Shown here: one piece after another, positions 1 through 8,909 of the stretch
Position numbering within the stretch: the stretch's first letter is position 1
Layout of the letters: every line of letters begins with the position of its first letter
Assembly: GCF_014268745.2 (NCBI RefSeq)
Contig: NZ_JABWRB020000001.1
Location: forward strand, 620,001-684,000
Origin: Pseudomonas zanjanensis
Lineage (GTDB): Bacteria; Pseudomonadota; Gammaproteobacteria; Pseudomonadales; Pseudomonadaceae
Direction of reading: 5' to 3'
DNA length: 64,000 nucleotides
Made by a program: the position numbers and the translations under genes
Notes under the pieces: generated by a model
What the model saw: only the letters and a program-made list of their open reading frames with translations
The model's database searches: none
Told to the model about the DNA's origin: nothing

Positions 1-2262
1 GGCGGTTCGGAACACAACACCAACGTGTTGACCGTGCTCAGCTACAAGGACGCAAAAAGCGTTGCTGAGCGTGAGCAATTCGCCGAGTTCCTGGCGTCCC
101 TTCCAACACCGCTGCGCGAGCAGGCTCCGGGGCGGGTCAAACAGATTGCCCTGGATAGCTTCGCGGCCATGGCTGACTGCCTGCTGCAGGGGCGCTCACT
201 CAAAGGCACCCAGATCATTCGTTCGGCCTGGTTGGAGGCGGGTGGCGAGCCGGTTCGTTCGTTTGGCCCGCAACAATTTGTAGAGATGCCTTTTTACAAC
301 CAGCGTGTGTTCGATCTCCTGACCGAGTTTGAATTCCTTTTGCACGCCATGCCGGCCGGTCGCCTGCAGTTGCAGCAGTTGGAAGGTATTTTGCTGCGCC
401 AGCACGAACTGATGCGCGTGCATCCTAATGACAACGAGCGCACGGTGCGCAGTCGTTTGTGGGAGGCCCAAGGCCTGTATGCGTTCAACCGTACCGTGGT
501 CCAGCGCTTGGCCGAGTCGTTGAAGAGCAGCGATGAGCCTGAGGAGGCGGTGAAGTTGCAAGCCTGGGCCGAGCGACTGGACGCGCTACCGGGTCAGCAG
601 GATCGCCGATTGTTGGAAAACATGCACTCTGGTCGTCTGTTGAACTGGCTTGAGGCACGTAATCCAGGCGCGCAGCAGCTCAAGTCCGTCGCGTCTCACC
701 TGGCTGAGCATCAAGGCGGACCGCGATTCGGCATCCTCTTGCTGGATCTGGACGCTGACATGTTCAAGCTGCAGACCACCTTCGACAGTCTGGTCAACGG
801 CCACTGCAAGGCGTTCAATGTGGTGGTATTCACCACCGGCGACTTACCAGCGACCACCTCGGCACATGACACCGTGCACTTCGTCAAAGTCAGCACGACT
901 AATTATGTCGAGCGCATCAACCAGATCATCGGGCAATCCTCAGCCGACTGGATGGTGCTGGCCGAGTCTGGTGACCAGTTCACACAAAGCGGACTGCTGC
1001 GGGCCAGCCTCGAGTTGATCGGCGCCGATGGCGTGCGTGCCGTGGCCATGGACGAAATCCAGCGCAAGGCCGATGGCAGTCTCACCGATGTGTTCCGGCC
1101 AGGCGTCAATCTCGATTTCCTGCAATCGGTGCCTTCGCTGATGGCACGGCATTGGCTGATTCATCGTGATGTACTGGTACAGGCTCGCGGTTTCACACCT
1201 GAATACACTCAGGCCCTGGAGTTGGACCTGCTGTTGCGTTTGATCGAAGACGCCGGGCTGGCCGGCCTGGCGCACTTGGCCGAGCCGTTGCTGATCTGCA
1301 ACGCCCCGGCGCAAGAGGAAAACCCCCAGGAACGCCAAGTACTGACACGCCACTTGGCAGCCCGGGGTTATCGTGCCCAGGTTACTGCGGCATTACCGAT
1401 GACCTATCAAATCGACTACCAGCATGCCGAGCGGCCGTTGGTATCGATCATCCTCGAAAGCCGGGACAACTTCGAACAGGTACAGCAGGCACTGGTGAGC
1501 GTGCTGCAGCGCACCCGTTATCATCGTCACGAAGTTCTGATCGCCGATAACCATAGTCAATCCGAAGCATTGGCCCAGTGGCTCGACAGCCTGGAAGGCA
1601 AGGGCGATCGGATCCGTATCCTGCGCAGCGATCGGCGCTTGAGTGCGTCGGCTCTGTACAACTGGGCGAGCGCCCAGGCCAAGGGTGAATACCTGGTGCT
1701 GTTGTCGGCCGAGGTGCAAGTGATCAACGCCAACTGGCTCGATAGCCTGCTCAACCAAGCCCAGCGACCGGAAGTGGGGATCGTCGGCAGCAAGCAGATG
1801 GATATTCGTGGCATCACCACCCAGGCTGGCCTGGTGCTCAAGCCCGATGGCCAGGTGGCCTCGGTGTTCGTTGGCGAACGCAAGGACGCCAAGGGTTATC
1901 TCAACGGCCATCAGGCGGAACAGAACTACTCGGCGGTGTCCGGCGCTTGCCTGATGATCCGCAAGGATTTGTTCGACGCTGTTGGTGGCCTGGACGAGGA
2001 TCAATTCGCCGAGGCCTTTGCCGATGTCGACCTTTGCCTGAAAACCGCCGACGCGGGTTATATCACGGTCTGGACACCCCAGGCCCAGATGCTGCACGCC
2101 GGTACGTTCCCCGATGCGCCGGAGGCGGCCGACGCCTTGCGCAACAAGTGGCAGGCACGCTTCGACCATGACGCGGCCCGGAACCCGAACCTGGCCTTGA
2201 CCGGCACCGGTTTTGCGTTGGGCGCCGCCACGGCTGTCGATTGGGCGCGGTTGCTCGCATAA
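1..2262 (+). CDS. Glycosyltransferase, GT2-like, probable flagellin glycosyltransferase (5' end cut by window)
   Basis: The frame is open from the first base with no convincing start, so the gene begins upstream; 754 residues are visible. Two regions resemble GT2 folds. One lies near residues 240-430 and is degenerate. The second starts near residue 480 with a VSIILESRD strand, continues to a weak DXD-like area and ends with an ADVDLCLK segment typical of GT2 enzymes. The family transfers a nucleotide-activated sugar to a protein or glycan in the cytoplasm. Its place 26 bases before pseB, in a locus leading to fliC, suggests it decorates flagellin, as Fgt proteins do in P. syringae; the acceptor is inferred. 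Family confidence is high, substrate unknown. Confidence 0.8.
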   Translation, partial: GGSEHNTNVLTVLSYKDAKSVAEREQFAEFLASLPTPLREQAPGRVKQIALDSFAAMADCLLQGRSLKGTQIIRSAWLEAGGEPVRSFGPQQFVEMPFYNQRVFDLLTEFEFLLHAMPAGRLQLQQLEGILLRQHELMRVHPNDNERTVRSRLWEAQGLYAFNRTVVQRLAESLKSSDEPEEAVKLQAWAERLDALPGQQDRRLLENMHSGRLLNWLEARNPGAQQLKSVASHLAEHQGGPRFGILLLDLDADMFKLQTTFDSLVNGHCKAFNVVVFTTGDLPATTSAHDTVHFVKVSTTNYVERINQIIGQSSADWMVLAESGDQFTQSGLLRASLELIGADGVRAVAMDEIQRKADGSLTDVFRPGVNLDFLQSVPSLMARHWLIHRDVLVQARGFTPEYTQALELDLLLRLIEDAGLAGLAHLAEPLLICNAPAQEENPQERQVLTRHLAARGYRAQVTAALPMTYQIDYQHAERPLVSIILESRDNFEQVQQALVSVLQRTRYHRHEVLIADNHSQSEALAQWLDSLEGKGDRIRILRSDRRLSASALYNWASAQAKGEYLVLLSAEVQVINANWLDSLLNQAQRPEVGIVGSKQMDIRGITTQAGLVLKPDGQVASVFVGERKDAKGYLNGHQAEQNYSAVSGACLMIRKDLFDAVGGLDEDQFAEAFADVDLCLKTADAGYITVWTPQAQMLHAGTFPDAPEAADALRNKWQARFDHDAARNPNLALTGTGFALGAATAVDWARLLA

Positions 2263-2288
2263 GCCTGCCAGGCAAAAGGAATCAGGGT

Positions 2289-3290
2289 ATGTTCAACGGT
2301 AAATCGATTTTCATCTCAGGCGGCACCGGCTCGTTCGGGCGCAACTTCATCCGCCGGTTGCTGGAGCAATACCAGCCCAAGCGCGTGGTGGTGTTTTCCC
2401 GCGACGAACTCAAGCAGTATGAGATGCAACAGACCTTCAACGCCCCGTGCATGCGTTATTTCCTGGGAGACGTGCGCGATGCCGATCGCCTGCGCCAGGC
2501 CATGCGTGGCATCGATTACGTGGTGCATGCCGCGGCCCTCAAGCAGGTGCCGGCGGCGGAATACAATCCCACCGAATGCATTCGTACCAACGTCAATGGC
2601 GCCGAAAACATCATCGCAGCGGCCATCGACAACGGCGTGAAAAAGGTCGTTGCGTTGTCCACTGACAAAGCGGCCAGCCCGATCAATCTGTACGGCGCGA
2701 CAAAGTTGCTGTCGGACAAACTGTTCGTCGCCGCCAACAATATCGCGGGCGAACAGCAGACCCGCTTCGCCGTGGTGCGCTATGGCAACGTTGCGGGCTC
2801 CCGGGGCTCGGTGGTGCCGTTCTTCAGCAAGCTTATTGCTGAGGGTGCCACCGAATTACCGATTACCGATGAGCGCATGACTCGCTTCTGGATCACCCTC
2901 GATCACGGCGTGCAATTTGTGCTCGACAGTTTCGCCCGCATGCATGGCGGCGAGGTGTTCGTGCCGAAGATCCCGTCGATTCGCATCGTCGACCTGGCGT
3001 CGGGCATGGCGGGTCATTTGCCTCATAAGAACGTCGGTATTCGGCCTGGTGAAAAGCTTCATGAGTTGATGGTGCCGCTGGACGATGCGCGCATGACCAT
3101 CGAGTTCGCCGATCATTACACGATCCAGCCATCGATTCGCTTCACCAGCGTGGACGTGGATTTCGCTGTGGATAACCTGGGTGAACGCGGCAGGCCCGTC
3201 GCGGAGGATTTCGAGTATCGCTCCGACACCAATCCGCACTTTCTGTCGGTGGAGCAGATCGCAGATTTGCACGCCCGGCTGTCGGTATGA
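2289..3290 (+). CDS. pseB: PseB, UDP-GlcNAc 4,6-dehydratase (C5-inverting)
   Basis: First step of CMP-pseudaminic acid synthesis: converts UDP-GlcNAc to the 4-keto-6-deoxy-L-arabino sugar in the cytoplasm. The 333-residue protein has an extended-SDR fold with the NAD(P) motif GGTGSFG at residues 11-17, a TDKA catalytic segment (D126, K127) and a YGATK motif (Y135, K139); D/K/Y is the triad of the inverting dehydratases. The ATG at 2289 is chosen because AAAGGA lies 8 bases upstream; the longer frame from 2241 would overlap the preceding gene. The stop overlaps the pseC start by 4 bases (ATGA), implying translational coupling. Confidence 0.95.
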   Translation: MFNGKSIFISGGTGSFGRNFIRRLLEQYQPKRVVVFSRDELKQYEMQQTFNAPCMRYFLGDVRDADRLRQAMRGIDYVVHAAALKQVPAAEYNPTECIRTNVNGAENIIAAAIDNGVKKVVALSTDKAASPINLYGATKLLSDKLFVAANNIAGEQQTRFAVVRYGNVAGSRGSVVPFFSKLIAEGATELPITDERMTRFWITLDHGVQFVLDSFARMHGGEVFVPKIPSIRIVDLASGMAGHLPHKNVGIRPGEKLHELMVPLDDARMTIEFADHYTIQPSIRFTSVDVDFAVDNLGERGRPVAEDFEYRSDTNPHFLSVEQIADLHARLSV

Positions 3291-4447
3291 TTCCTTACGG
3301 TCGGCAAAGCCTCGATCAGGCGGACATCGATGCCGTGATGGCCGTGTTGCAGTCCGATTGGCTGACGCAAGGGCCTGCGATCGAGCGCTTTGAACAGGCC
3401 ATGGCCCGCCGCTGCCAGGCCGGCCATGCCGTGGCGGTGTGCAACGCGACCGCCGCGCTGCACATTGCTTGCCTGGCGGCGGGGCTTGGGCCGGGGGATC
3501 GCTTGTGGACCACACCCAACACCTTCCTGGCCTCGGCCAACTGCGGCCGATATTGTGGCGCGCAGGTGGATTTCGTCGATATCGATCCGCTGACCTGGAA
3601 TCTGGACGCCGTTGCCCTGGCCGCAAAGCTTGAAAAGGCCGAGCGTAACGGGACCCTGCCCAAGGTGTTGGTGGCGGTAGCGTTCTCCGGACAAAGCTGT
3701 GACATGCGTGAAATCGCCCGCTTGTCCGAGCGTTACGGTTTCACGGTCATCGAGGACGCCTCTCACGCGGTGGGAGCCTCTTATGCCGGCAGGCCGGTGG
3801 GGTGTGGCGAATTCGCGGACATGACGGTGTTCAGTTTCCACCCGGTGAAAATCATCACCAGCGCCGAAGGCGGGATGGTCCTGACCAATCGCCCGGAGCT
3901 GGCGCAGCACCTGCAACGTCTGCGCAGCCATGGGATGACCCGTGACGCTGAACAGATGAGCGAGCCTAGCCATGGGCCTTGGTACTACCAGCAGGTGGAG
4001 TTGGGTTTCAATTACCGCATCACGGATCTTCAAGCTGCCCTGGGGCTTTCCCAGTTGAATAAGCTTGAAGGTTTCATCGCGCGGCGTCGTGAACTGGCGT
4101 CGCGCTATAACCGCTTGCTGAATGGTTTGCCACTGACCTTGCCCGGTTTGCAACCCGAGGCCGAATCGGCTTGGCATTTGTATGTCGTACGCTTGCGGCT
4201 CGACGAGATATCCCTCGATCATCGTCAGGTCTTCGAAGGCTTGCGTGCGGCAGGGATTGGCGTGAACCTGCACTACATACCGGTCCACCTGCAGCCGTAT
4301 TACTGCGATCTGGGATTTGCCCAGGGTGATTATCCACAGGCCGAGCGTTATTACGCCGAGGCCATCAGTCTGCCGATGTTTCCTTCCCTCAGCGACGAGG
4401 AGCAAGAGTATGTGGTTGGGCAACTGCAACGATTACTCGAGGAGTAA
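3287..4447 (+). CDS. pseC: PseC, UDP-4-keto-6-deoxy-sugar aminotransferase
   Basis: Second step of pseudaminic acid synthesis: PLP-dependent transfer of an amino group from glutamate to C4 of the PseB product. The 386-residue length is normal for the DegT/DnrJ/EryC1 family. The PLP-binding lysine is K188 in the FSFHPVK segment, preceded by EDASHAVG (residues 156-163), which holds the cofactor-ring aspartate. The start overlaps the pseB stop (ATGA), and the pseF start follows 6 bases after the stop, so these genes form one tight operon. Confidence 0.95.
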   Translation: MIPYGRQSLDQADIDAVMAVLQSDWLTQGPAIERFEQAMARRCQAGHAVAVCNATAALHIACLAAGLGPGDRLWTTPNTFLASANCGRYCGAQVDFVDIDPLTWNLDAVALAAKLEKAERNGTLPKVLVAVAFSGQSCDMREIARLSERYGFTVIEDASHAVGASYAGRPVGCGEFADMTVFSFHPVKIITSAEGGMVLTNRPELAQHLQRLRSHGMTRDAEQMSEPSHGPWYYQQVELGFNYRITDLQAALGLSQLNKLEGFIARRRELASRYNRLLNGLPLTLPGLQPEAESAWHLYVVRLRLDEISLDHRQVFEGLRAAGIGVNLHYIPVHLQPYYCDLGFAQGDYPQAERYYAEAISLPMFPSLSDEEQEYVVGQLQRLLEE

Positions 4448-4453
4448 CGACGC

Positions 4454-5155
4454 GTGAGCGCAATCGCGATCATTCCCGCCCGTGGCGGCAGCAAGCGTAT
4501 TCCTCGCAAAAACCTGAAACCGTTCGATGGCGTGCCGATGATTGCCCGTTCGATTCGCACGGCGCTGGAATCGGGGTTGTTCAACGAAGTGATCGTCAGC
4601 ACCGATGATGAGGAAATTGCCGAAGTGGCAAAGGCTCACGGTGCGCAAGTGCCATTCTTGCGGCCGGCAGCGTTGGCGGATGATTTCACCGGGACGGCGG
4701 CGGTGATCGCTCATGCCCTGGATGAGCTGCGTGAACGACCGTTCGAATTCGCCTGTTGCATCTATGCCACGGCACCCCTGCTGCAAGCTCGGTTTCTGCG
4801 TGAAGGTTTTGACTTGCTACGCGGGCATCCCGACAAATCGTTCGCATTTTCCGTGAGCACTTTCGGCTTCCCCGTACAGCGTGCACTGACCTTGGACGAT
4901 CAGGGCGCGTTGACGCCGCTGTATCCGCAATTTCGCGACAGCCGCTCCCAGGACCTGGCCGAAGCTTTCCAGGATGCCGGCCAATTCTATTGGGGGCGGC
5001 GGGACGCCTGGTTGCGTGGCGATGCATTGTTTTCGTCCAAAAGCCTGCCGGTCGTGTTGCCTCGTTATTTGGTGCAAGACATCGATACAGCCGAAGATTG
5101 GAAGCGCGCCGAGTATCTCTACGCCGCTTTGAGAGCGGGCGGTGAATTGCAATGA
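4454..5155 (+). CDS. pseF: PseF, pseudaminic acid cytidylyltransferase
   Basis: Last step of the nucleotide-sugar pathway: activates pseudaminic acid with CTP to CMP-pseudaminic acid. The 233-residue protein starts with the CMP-sialate synthetase signature IPARGGSKRIPRKN (residues 7-20), where the arginine and lysine residues bind the CTP phosphates. The start is GTG at 4454, 6 bases after the pseC stop; no earlier start gives a better match because the signature is already near the N-terminus. The stop overlaps the next gene by 4 bases (ATGA at 5152). Confidence 0.93.
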   Translation: MSAIAIIPARGGSKRIPRKNLKPFDGVPMIARSIRTALESGLFNEVIVSTDDEEIAEVAKAHGAQVPFLRPAALADDFTGTAAVIAHALDELRERPFEFACCIYATAPLLQARFLREGFDLLRGHPDKSFAFSVSTFGFPVQRALTLDDQGALTPLYPQFRDSRSQDLAEAFQDAGQFYWGRRDAWLRGDALFSSKSLPVVLPRYLVQDIDTAEDWKRAEYLYAALRAGGELQ

Positions 5156-6657
5156 GAGTGCTGATTCGCGCCGACGCTTCGCCCACCATAGGCAGCGGGC
5201 ATATTGCCCGTTGTCTGACTTTGGCGCGGGTGTTGCGCGAGCAGGGTGCGCACGTCGCGTTTGCCTGCCGGCTGCTCACTGGGCATCGCCTGCATGCCCT
5301 GGAGGCCGAGGGCTTCGAGACGTTCGCCCTGCCCAATTTTTATCCCGGGGAAGATCCGCAACAGGCCATCGAGTCGTTGCTGCCCTGGCACGCAGATATC
5401 GATGCGTTGGAACGAGCCTTGGCCGGCCGGCCCGGTTTCGACTGGATCATCGTTGACCATTATGGCCTGGATCATCATTGGCAGACCGCTGCCCGGCGCT
5501 TTGCGCCAAGGATCATGGCGGTGGACGACTTGGCGACTCGGACTTATAGCGTCGACCTCTTGCTCAATCAGAACCTGTCCGGCACGCAAGCGGCGTATGA
5601 AGGGTTGCTTCCCGAGGAATGCCGTACGCTGCTGGGCCCGCGCTACGCGTTGTTGCGCGAGGAATTCCGTTGCGAGGCGATTGACATAAAACCCAAGGTC
5701 AAGCGCGTGCTCGTCAATTTCGGCGGTTTTGATGCGGCGATGCAGACCCATCACGCAATGCTGGCACTGGCGGATTACCCTGAGCTGGAAGTGGATTTTG
5801 TTGCCGGTGCGGACAACCCGGCTTGGGTTCGGATGGAACGGATGGCGGCGAGTCGGCCCCACTGGCGATTGCACAGTTTCGTCAGTCATTTTCATCAGCT
5901 CATGTTGGAGGCCGATCTGTTCATTGGTGCCGGTGGCGGAACCAGTTGGGAGCGGGCAGCCGTGGGATTGCCCACGATCTGTATCACGGTATCGAACAAT
6001 CAGCAGGCTAACAGTGACGTAATGGCGACATTCGGTGCCCATATTTACCTTGGCCCTAGAGAGAACGTCACGGTTGAACAGTTGCGCCAGGCCATCGGAT
6101 TCGTCGTGGATAACCAGGGGTTGCGCAAGAGCTTGGCACAGCACTCCCGGCGACTGGTCGATGGCTTGGGCGTCTCACGCGTCGCCGTCGCGCTGGCCGG
6201 TGCCTTGTTGCGGGTTCGTCCGGCCACGCAAGCTGACGCCCGTCTGCTTTTCGAGGGGCGTAATGCCGAGGCCGTTCGCCGAGTATCGCTGGATCATTCG
6301 GTCATCGACTGGGATCGTCATTGCCAATGGCTGCAAGCCAGCCTGGTCAATCCACAGCGCTTGCTGTTGATTGGCGAAGCGTCCGATGGTCCCGTCGGCG
6401 CACTGCGTTATGACTTGCAAGGCAGCGAAGCGCTGATATCGATTTATCTGTTCGAGAACCGCCTGGGCATGGGGTGGGGCAGGGCACTGCTGGCCCATGG
6501 TGAGGCGTTTGCTAGCGCCCACTGGCCGCAACTGCGCAGTTTTACCGCTCAGGTTCTGTCCGGCAATCAAGCGTCTCTGGCGCTGTTCCGCCAGGCAGGT
6601 TTCAGTCGGGGCACATGCGTGTTCAACCGGGTGTTGAAGGATGAAGTTCATGAGTAG
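5152..6657 (+). CDS. pseG: PseG-PseH fusion: UDP-sugar hydrolase plus N-acetyltransferase
   Basis: 501 residues, against about 270-340 for stand-alone PseG. The N-terminal ~345 residues match PseG, which removes UDP from UDP-2,4-diacetamido-trideoxy-altrose: an early GSGHIARC segment (residues 15-22) carries the catalytic histidine, and GAGGGTSWE (near residue 263) resembles the UDP-binding loop of GT28-like folds. From about residue 352 (VRPATQADARLLF) to the end is a GNAT domain, ending in the FRQAGF motif usual for acetyl-CoA acetyltransferases. This would supply the PseH step (acetylation of C4 amine), and no separate pseH is present in the window. Domain identities are strong; the PseH assignment is inferred from pathway need. 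Confidence 0.9.
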   Translation: MRVLIRADASPTIGSGHIARCLTLARVLREQGAHVAFACRLLTGHRLHALEAEGFETFALPNFYPGEDPQQAIESLLPWHADIDALERALAGRPGFDWIIVDHYGLDHHWQTAARRFAPRIMAVDDLATRTYSVDLLLNQNLSGTQAAYEGLLPEECRTLLGPRYALLREEFRCEAIDIKPKVKRVLVNFGGFDAAMQTHHAMLALADYPELEVDFVAGADNPAWVRMERMAASRPHWRLHSFVSHFHQLMLEADLFIGAGGGTSWERAAVGLPTICITVSNNQQANSDVMATFGAHIYLGPRENVTVEQLRQAIGFVVDNQGLRKSLAQHSRRLVDGLGVSRVAVALAGALLRVRPATQADARLLFEGRNAEAVRRVSLDHSVIDWDRHCQWLQASLVNPQRLLLIGEASDGPVGALRYDLQGSEALISIYLFENRLGMGWGRALLAHGEAFASAHWPQLRSFTAQVLSGNQASLALFRQAGFSRGTCVFNRVLKDEVHE

Positions 6658-7702
6658 TTTCAAGATCGGCCAGCGCAGCATCGGGGCTGACGCGCCGCCT
6701 TTCATCATTGCCGAGATGAGCGGCAACCATAACCAATCCCTGGAGGTGGCCTTGCAGATCGTCGAAGCCGCCGCCCGGGCCGGTGCTCATGCGTTGAAGC
6801 TACAGACCTACACCGCCGATACCATGACGCTGGATCTGAGCGAAGGCGAGTTCTTCATCAAGGACCTCAACAGCCTTTGGGCTGGAACATCGCTCTATGA
6901 TTTATACCAAAAGGCCCATACGCCGTGGGAATGGCACGCTCCGATTTTCGCCCGGGCCAAGGCGCTGGGCATGCTCGCCTTCTCCACACCGTTCGACGAG
7001 ACGTCCGTGGGTTTCCTGGAAAGCCTGGACGTGCCGGCCTACAAGATCGCCAGTTTCGAAAACACCGACTTGCCGCTGATTCGCCGGGTCGCCGCTACCG
7101 GCAAGCCGCTGATCATTTCCACCGGCATGGCCAGCATTGCCGAACTCGACGAAACCGTGCGTACTGCCCGCGAGGCCGGTTGCAAGGATCTGGTATTGCT
7201 CAAGTGCACCAGCACCTATCCGGCGACACCGGCCAACAGCAACGTGCGCACCATCCCCCATTTGCGGGAGTTGTTCGGTTGCGAGGTGGGGTTGTCGGAC
7301 CATTCCATGGGCGTCGGGGTGTCCGTGGCTGCGGTGGCGCTGGGGGCGACCGTCATTGAAAAACACTTCACCCTGGACCGTGCCGCCGGCGGCGTGGACG
7401 CCAGTTTCTCCCTGGAACCGGCAGAGCTGGCAGCGCTGGTGGTCGAAACCGAGCGCGCCTGGCAGGCCATGGGGCAGGTGCGCTACGGCGTGACCGAGGC
7501 TGAGCAAAAGTCGCTGGTCTATCGCCGTTCGCTGTATGTCACGCAAGACATGGCTGCCGGCGAAGTGTTTACGTCGCAGAACGTGCGGGCCATCCGCCCG
7601 GGCCTCGGACTGGCGCCGAAACATTTGGATTCCCTGATAGGCCATCGCGCCCGCCAGGCCATCAAGCGCGGCACTGCGCTGTCGTGGTCGTTGGTCGAAT
7701 AG
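6650..7702 (+). CDS. pseI: PseI, pseudaminic acid synthase
   Basis: Condenses 2,4-diacetamido-2,4,6-trideoxy-L-altrose with phosphoenolpyruvate to make pseudaminic acid. The protein (350 residues) has the NeuB-type TIM barrel with the early FIIAEMSGNHNQ segment and ends in a SAF (antifreeze-like) domain from about residue 285. Two ATGs are possible, 6641 and 6650. AAGGA at 6637-6641 is 8 bases from 6650 but overlaps 6641, so 6650 is preferred. The start lies inside the end of pseG-pseH, continuing the coupled operon. It is the last gene before a 197-base gap. Confidence 0.93.
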   Translation: MSSFKIGQRSIGADAPPFIIAEMSGNHNQSLEVALQIVEAAARAGAHALKLQTYTADTMTLDLSEGEFFIKDLNSLWAGTSLYDLYQKAHTPWEWHAPIFARAKALGMLAFSTPFDETSVGFLESLDVPAYKIASFENTDLPLIRRVAATGKPLIISTGMASIAELDETVRTAREAGCKDLVLLKCTSTYPATPANSNVRTIPHLRELFGCEVGLSDHSMGVGVSVAAVALGATVIEKHFTLDRAAGGVDASFSLEPAELAALVVETERAWQAMGQVRYGVTEAEQKSLVYRRSLYVTQDMAAGEVFTSQNVRAIRPGLGLAPKHLDSLIGHRARQAIKRGTALSWSLVE

Positions 7703-7899
7703 CTTTTTGATCGGGCTTATTCGGCAATTTAGCGTGACCTGCGAGTCATAACGCGCATCTTCACTGTATTGTATTGACCGGGAAGATGGCGCCTGGCCCT
7801 TATCAGGACCAGTGATAGCCCTTTACACTTCCCGTTTGTCGGCGCCCCTCGATTCCTTGCGAGCGGTGGTATTGGGCTGTTTTTGATTGGGAAGCCGTA
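7703..7899. other. Intergenic gap between pseI and the KAS III gene
   Basis: 197 bases without an open frame of note. I found no clear -24/-12 or TAAAG-type promoter and no strong hairpin with a T-tract. A TTGACC at about 7775 could be a -35 element, but no good -10 sits at the right distance. The gap probably carries the promoter of the downstream gene, but I cannot place it. Confidence 0.4.
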
Positions 7900-8826
7900 A
7901 TGATTGGCATAAAAAGCATTGCGAGCTACGTTCCTGTAGCCGGCGTGGACAATTACGCACAAGGTGCGAAGTTTGAAAAGGATGAAGAGTTCATCCTTGG
8001 CAAGATCGGTTCCGCCTTCTTGCCACGCAAGGATGACAGTCAGGAAACCTCGGATCTGTGTGTCGAAGCGGCCAATGCGCTGTTTGCCAATAATCCCGAT
8101 CTAAAGCGCGAATCAATCGATGTACTGATCGTCGTCACCCAGAACGGCGATGAAGAAGGCTTGCCCCACACCGCGGCCATCGTCCAGGACAAGCTCGGTC
8201 TGCCCACTAGCGTGGCGGCGTTCGATATTTCCCTGGGCTGCTCGGGTTATGTCTACGGCATCTATGCCATCAAAGGTTTCATGGAAGCCGCCGGCCTGAA
8301 GAATGGCCTGTTGGTGACCGCCGACCCATACTCGAAGATCGTCGATCCGGAAGACCGCAACACCACGATGCTGTTCGGCGATGCCGCCACGGCGACGTGG
8401 ATGGGTGAAGATGCGCCGTGGCAATTGGGCAAGGCCAAGTTTGGCACTGACGGTTCCGGTGCGCCGCACCTGAAGGTCAGCGATGGTGTGTTCTTCATGA
8501 ACGGTCGCCAGGTGTTCAACTTCGCGTTGCTCAAGGTGCCGGCTCATTTGCATGAGCTGCTGGCCGAGTCTGACCTGCAGGCCAGCGATATCGATGCGTT
8601 CTGTATTCACCAGGGCAGCGCGGCGATTGTCGATGCCGTGGCGCGGCGTTTCGAAGGCGAGCCGGAGAAGTTCATCAAGGACATGGTTGAGACCGGAAAC
8701 ACGGTGTCGTCGAGCATTCCGCTGCTGTTGGAGAAGCACGTGCTCGATTCCGACTGGAAACGGGTGGCGTTGAGTGGCTTCGGCGTAGGTCTGTCATGGG
8801 GTTCGGCGATCATCTATCGCCCGTGA
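7900..8826 (+). CDS. 3-oxoacyl-ACP synthase III (KAS III/FabH-like) of the flagellin modification locus
   Basis: 308-residue thiolase-fold protein. The KAS III catalytic triad is complete: C114 in SLGCSGYVYG, H237 in CIHQGS, and N267 in ETGNTVSSSIP. Such enzymes condense an acyl-CoA with malonyl-ACP or, in some members, transfer acyl groups to other acceptors. It sits between pseI and the Maf-like gene rather than with fatty-acid genes, and P. syringae has a similar KAS III gene (orf3) between fgt1/fgt2 and fliC, so a role in making an acyl substituent of the flagellin sugar is plausible. That role is inference; housekeeping FabH is less likely because of the location. A strong terminator follows directly. 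Confidence 0.85.
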   Translation: MIGIKSIASYVPVAGVDNYAQGAKFEKDEEFILGKIGSAFLPRKDDSQETSDLCVEAANALFANNPDLKRESIDVLIVVTQNGDEEGLPHTAAIVQDKLGLPTSVAAFDISLGCSGYVYGIYAIKGFMEAAGLKNGLLVTADPYSKIVDPEDRNTTMLFGDAATATWMGEDAPWQLGKAKFGTDGSGAPHLKVSDGVFFMNGRQVFNFALLKVPAHLHELLAESDLQASDIDAFCIHQGSAAIVDAVARRFEGEPEKFIKDMVETGNTVSSSIPLLLEKHVLDSDWKRVALSGFGVGLSWGSAIIYRP

Positions 8827-8845
8827 ATCTATAAAACCCAGGCAC

Positions 8846-8886
8846 AAAAATAGCGTCCAAGGTGTAATCTTGGACGCTATTTTTTT
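8846..8886 (+). terminator. Intrinsic terminator after the KAS III gene
   Basis: A perfect stem (AAAATAGCGTCCAAG paired with its complement) with a 7-base loop GTGTAAT is followed by a run of T. It lies 20 bases after the KAS III stop and about 24 bases before the Maf-like gene, so it should end most transcripts from the glycosylation operon. Confidence 0.9.
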
Positions 8887-8909
8887 GCCTGACGCGAAAG
8901 CGAGACACC

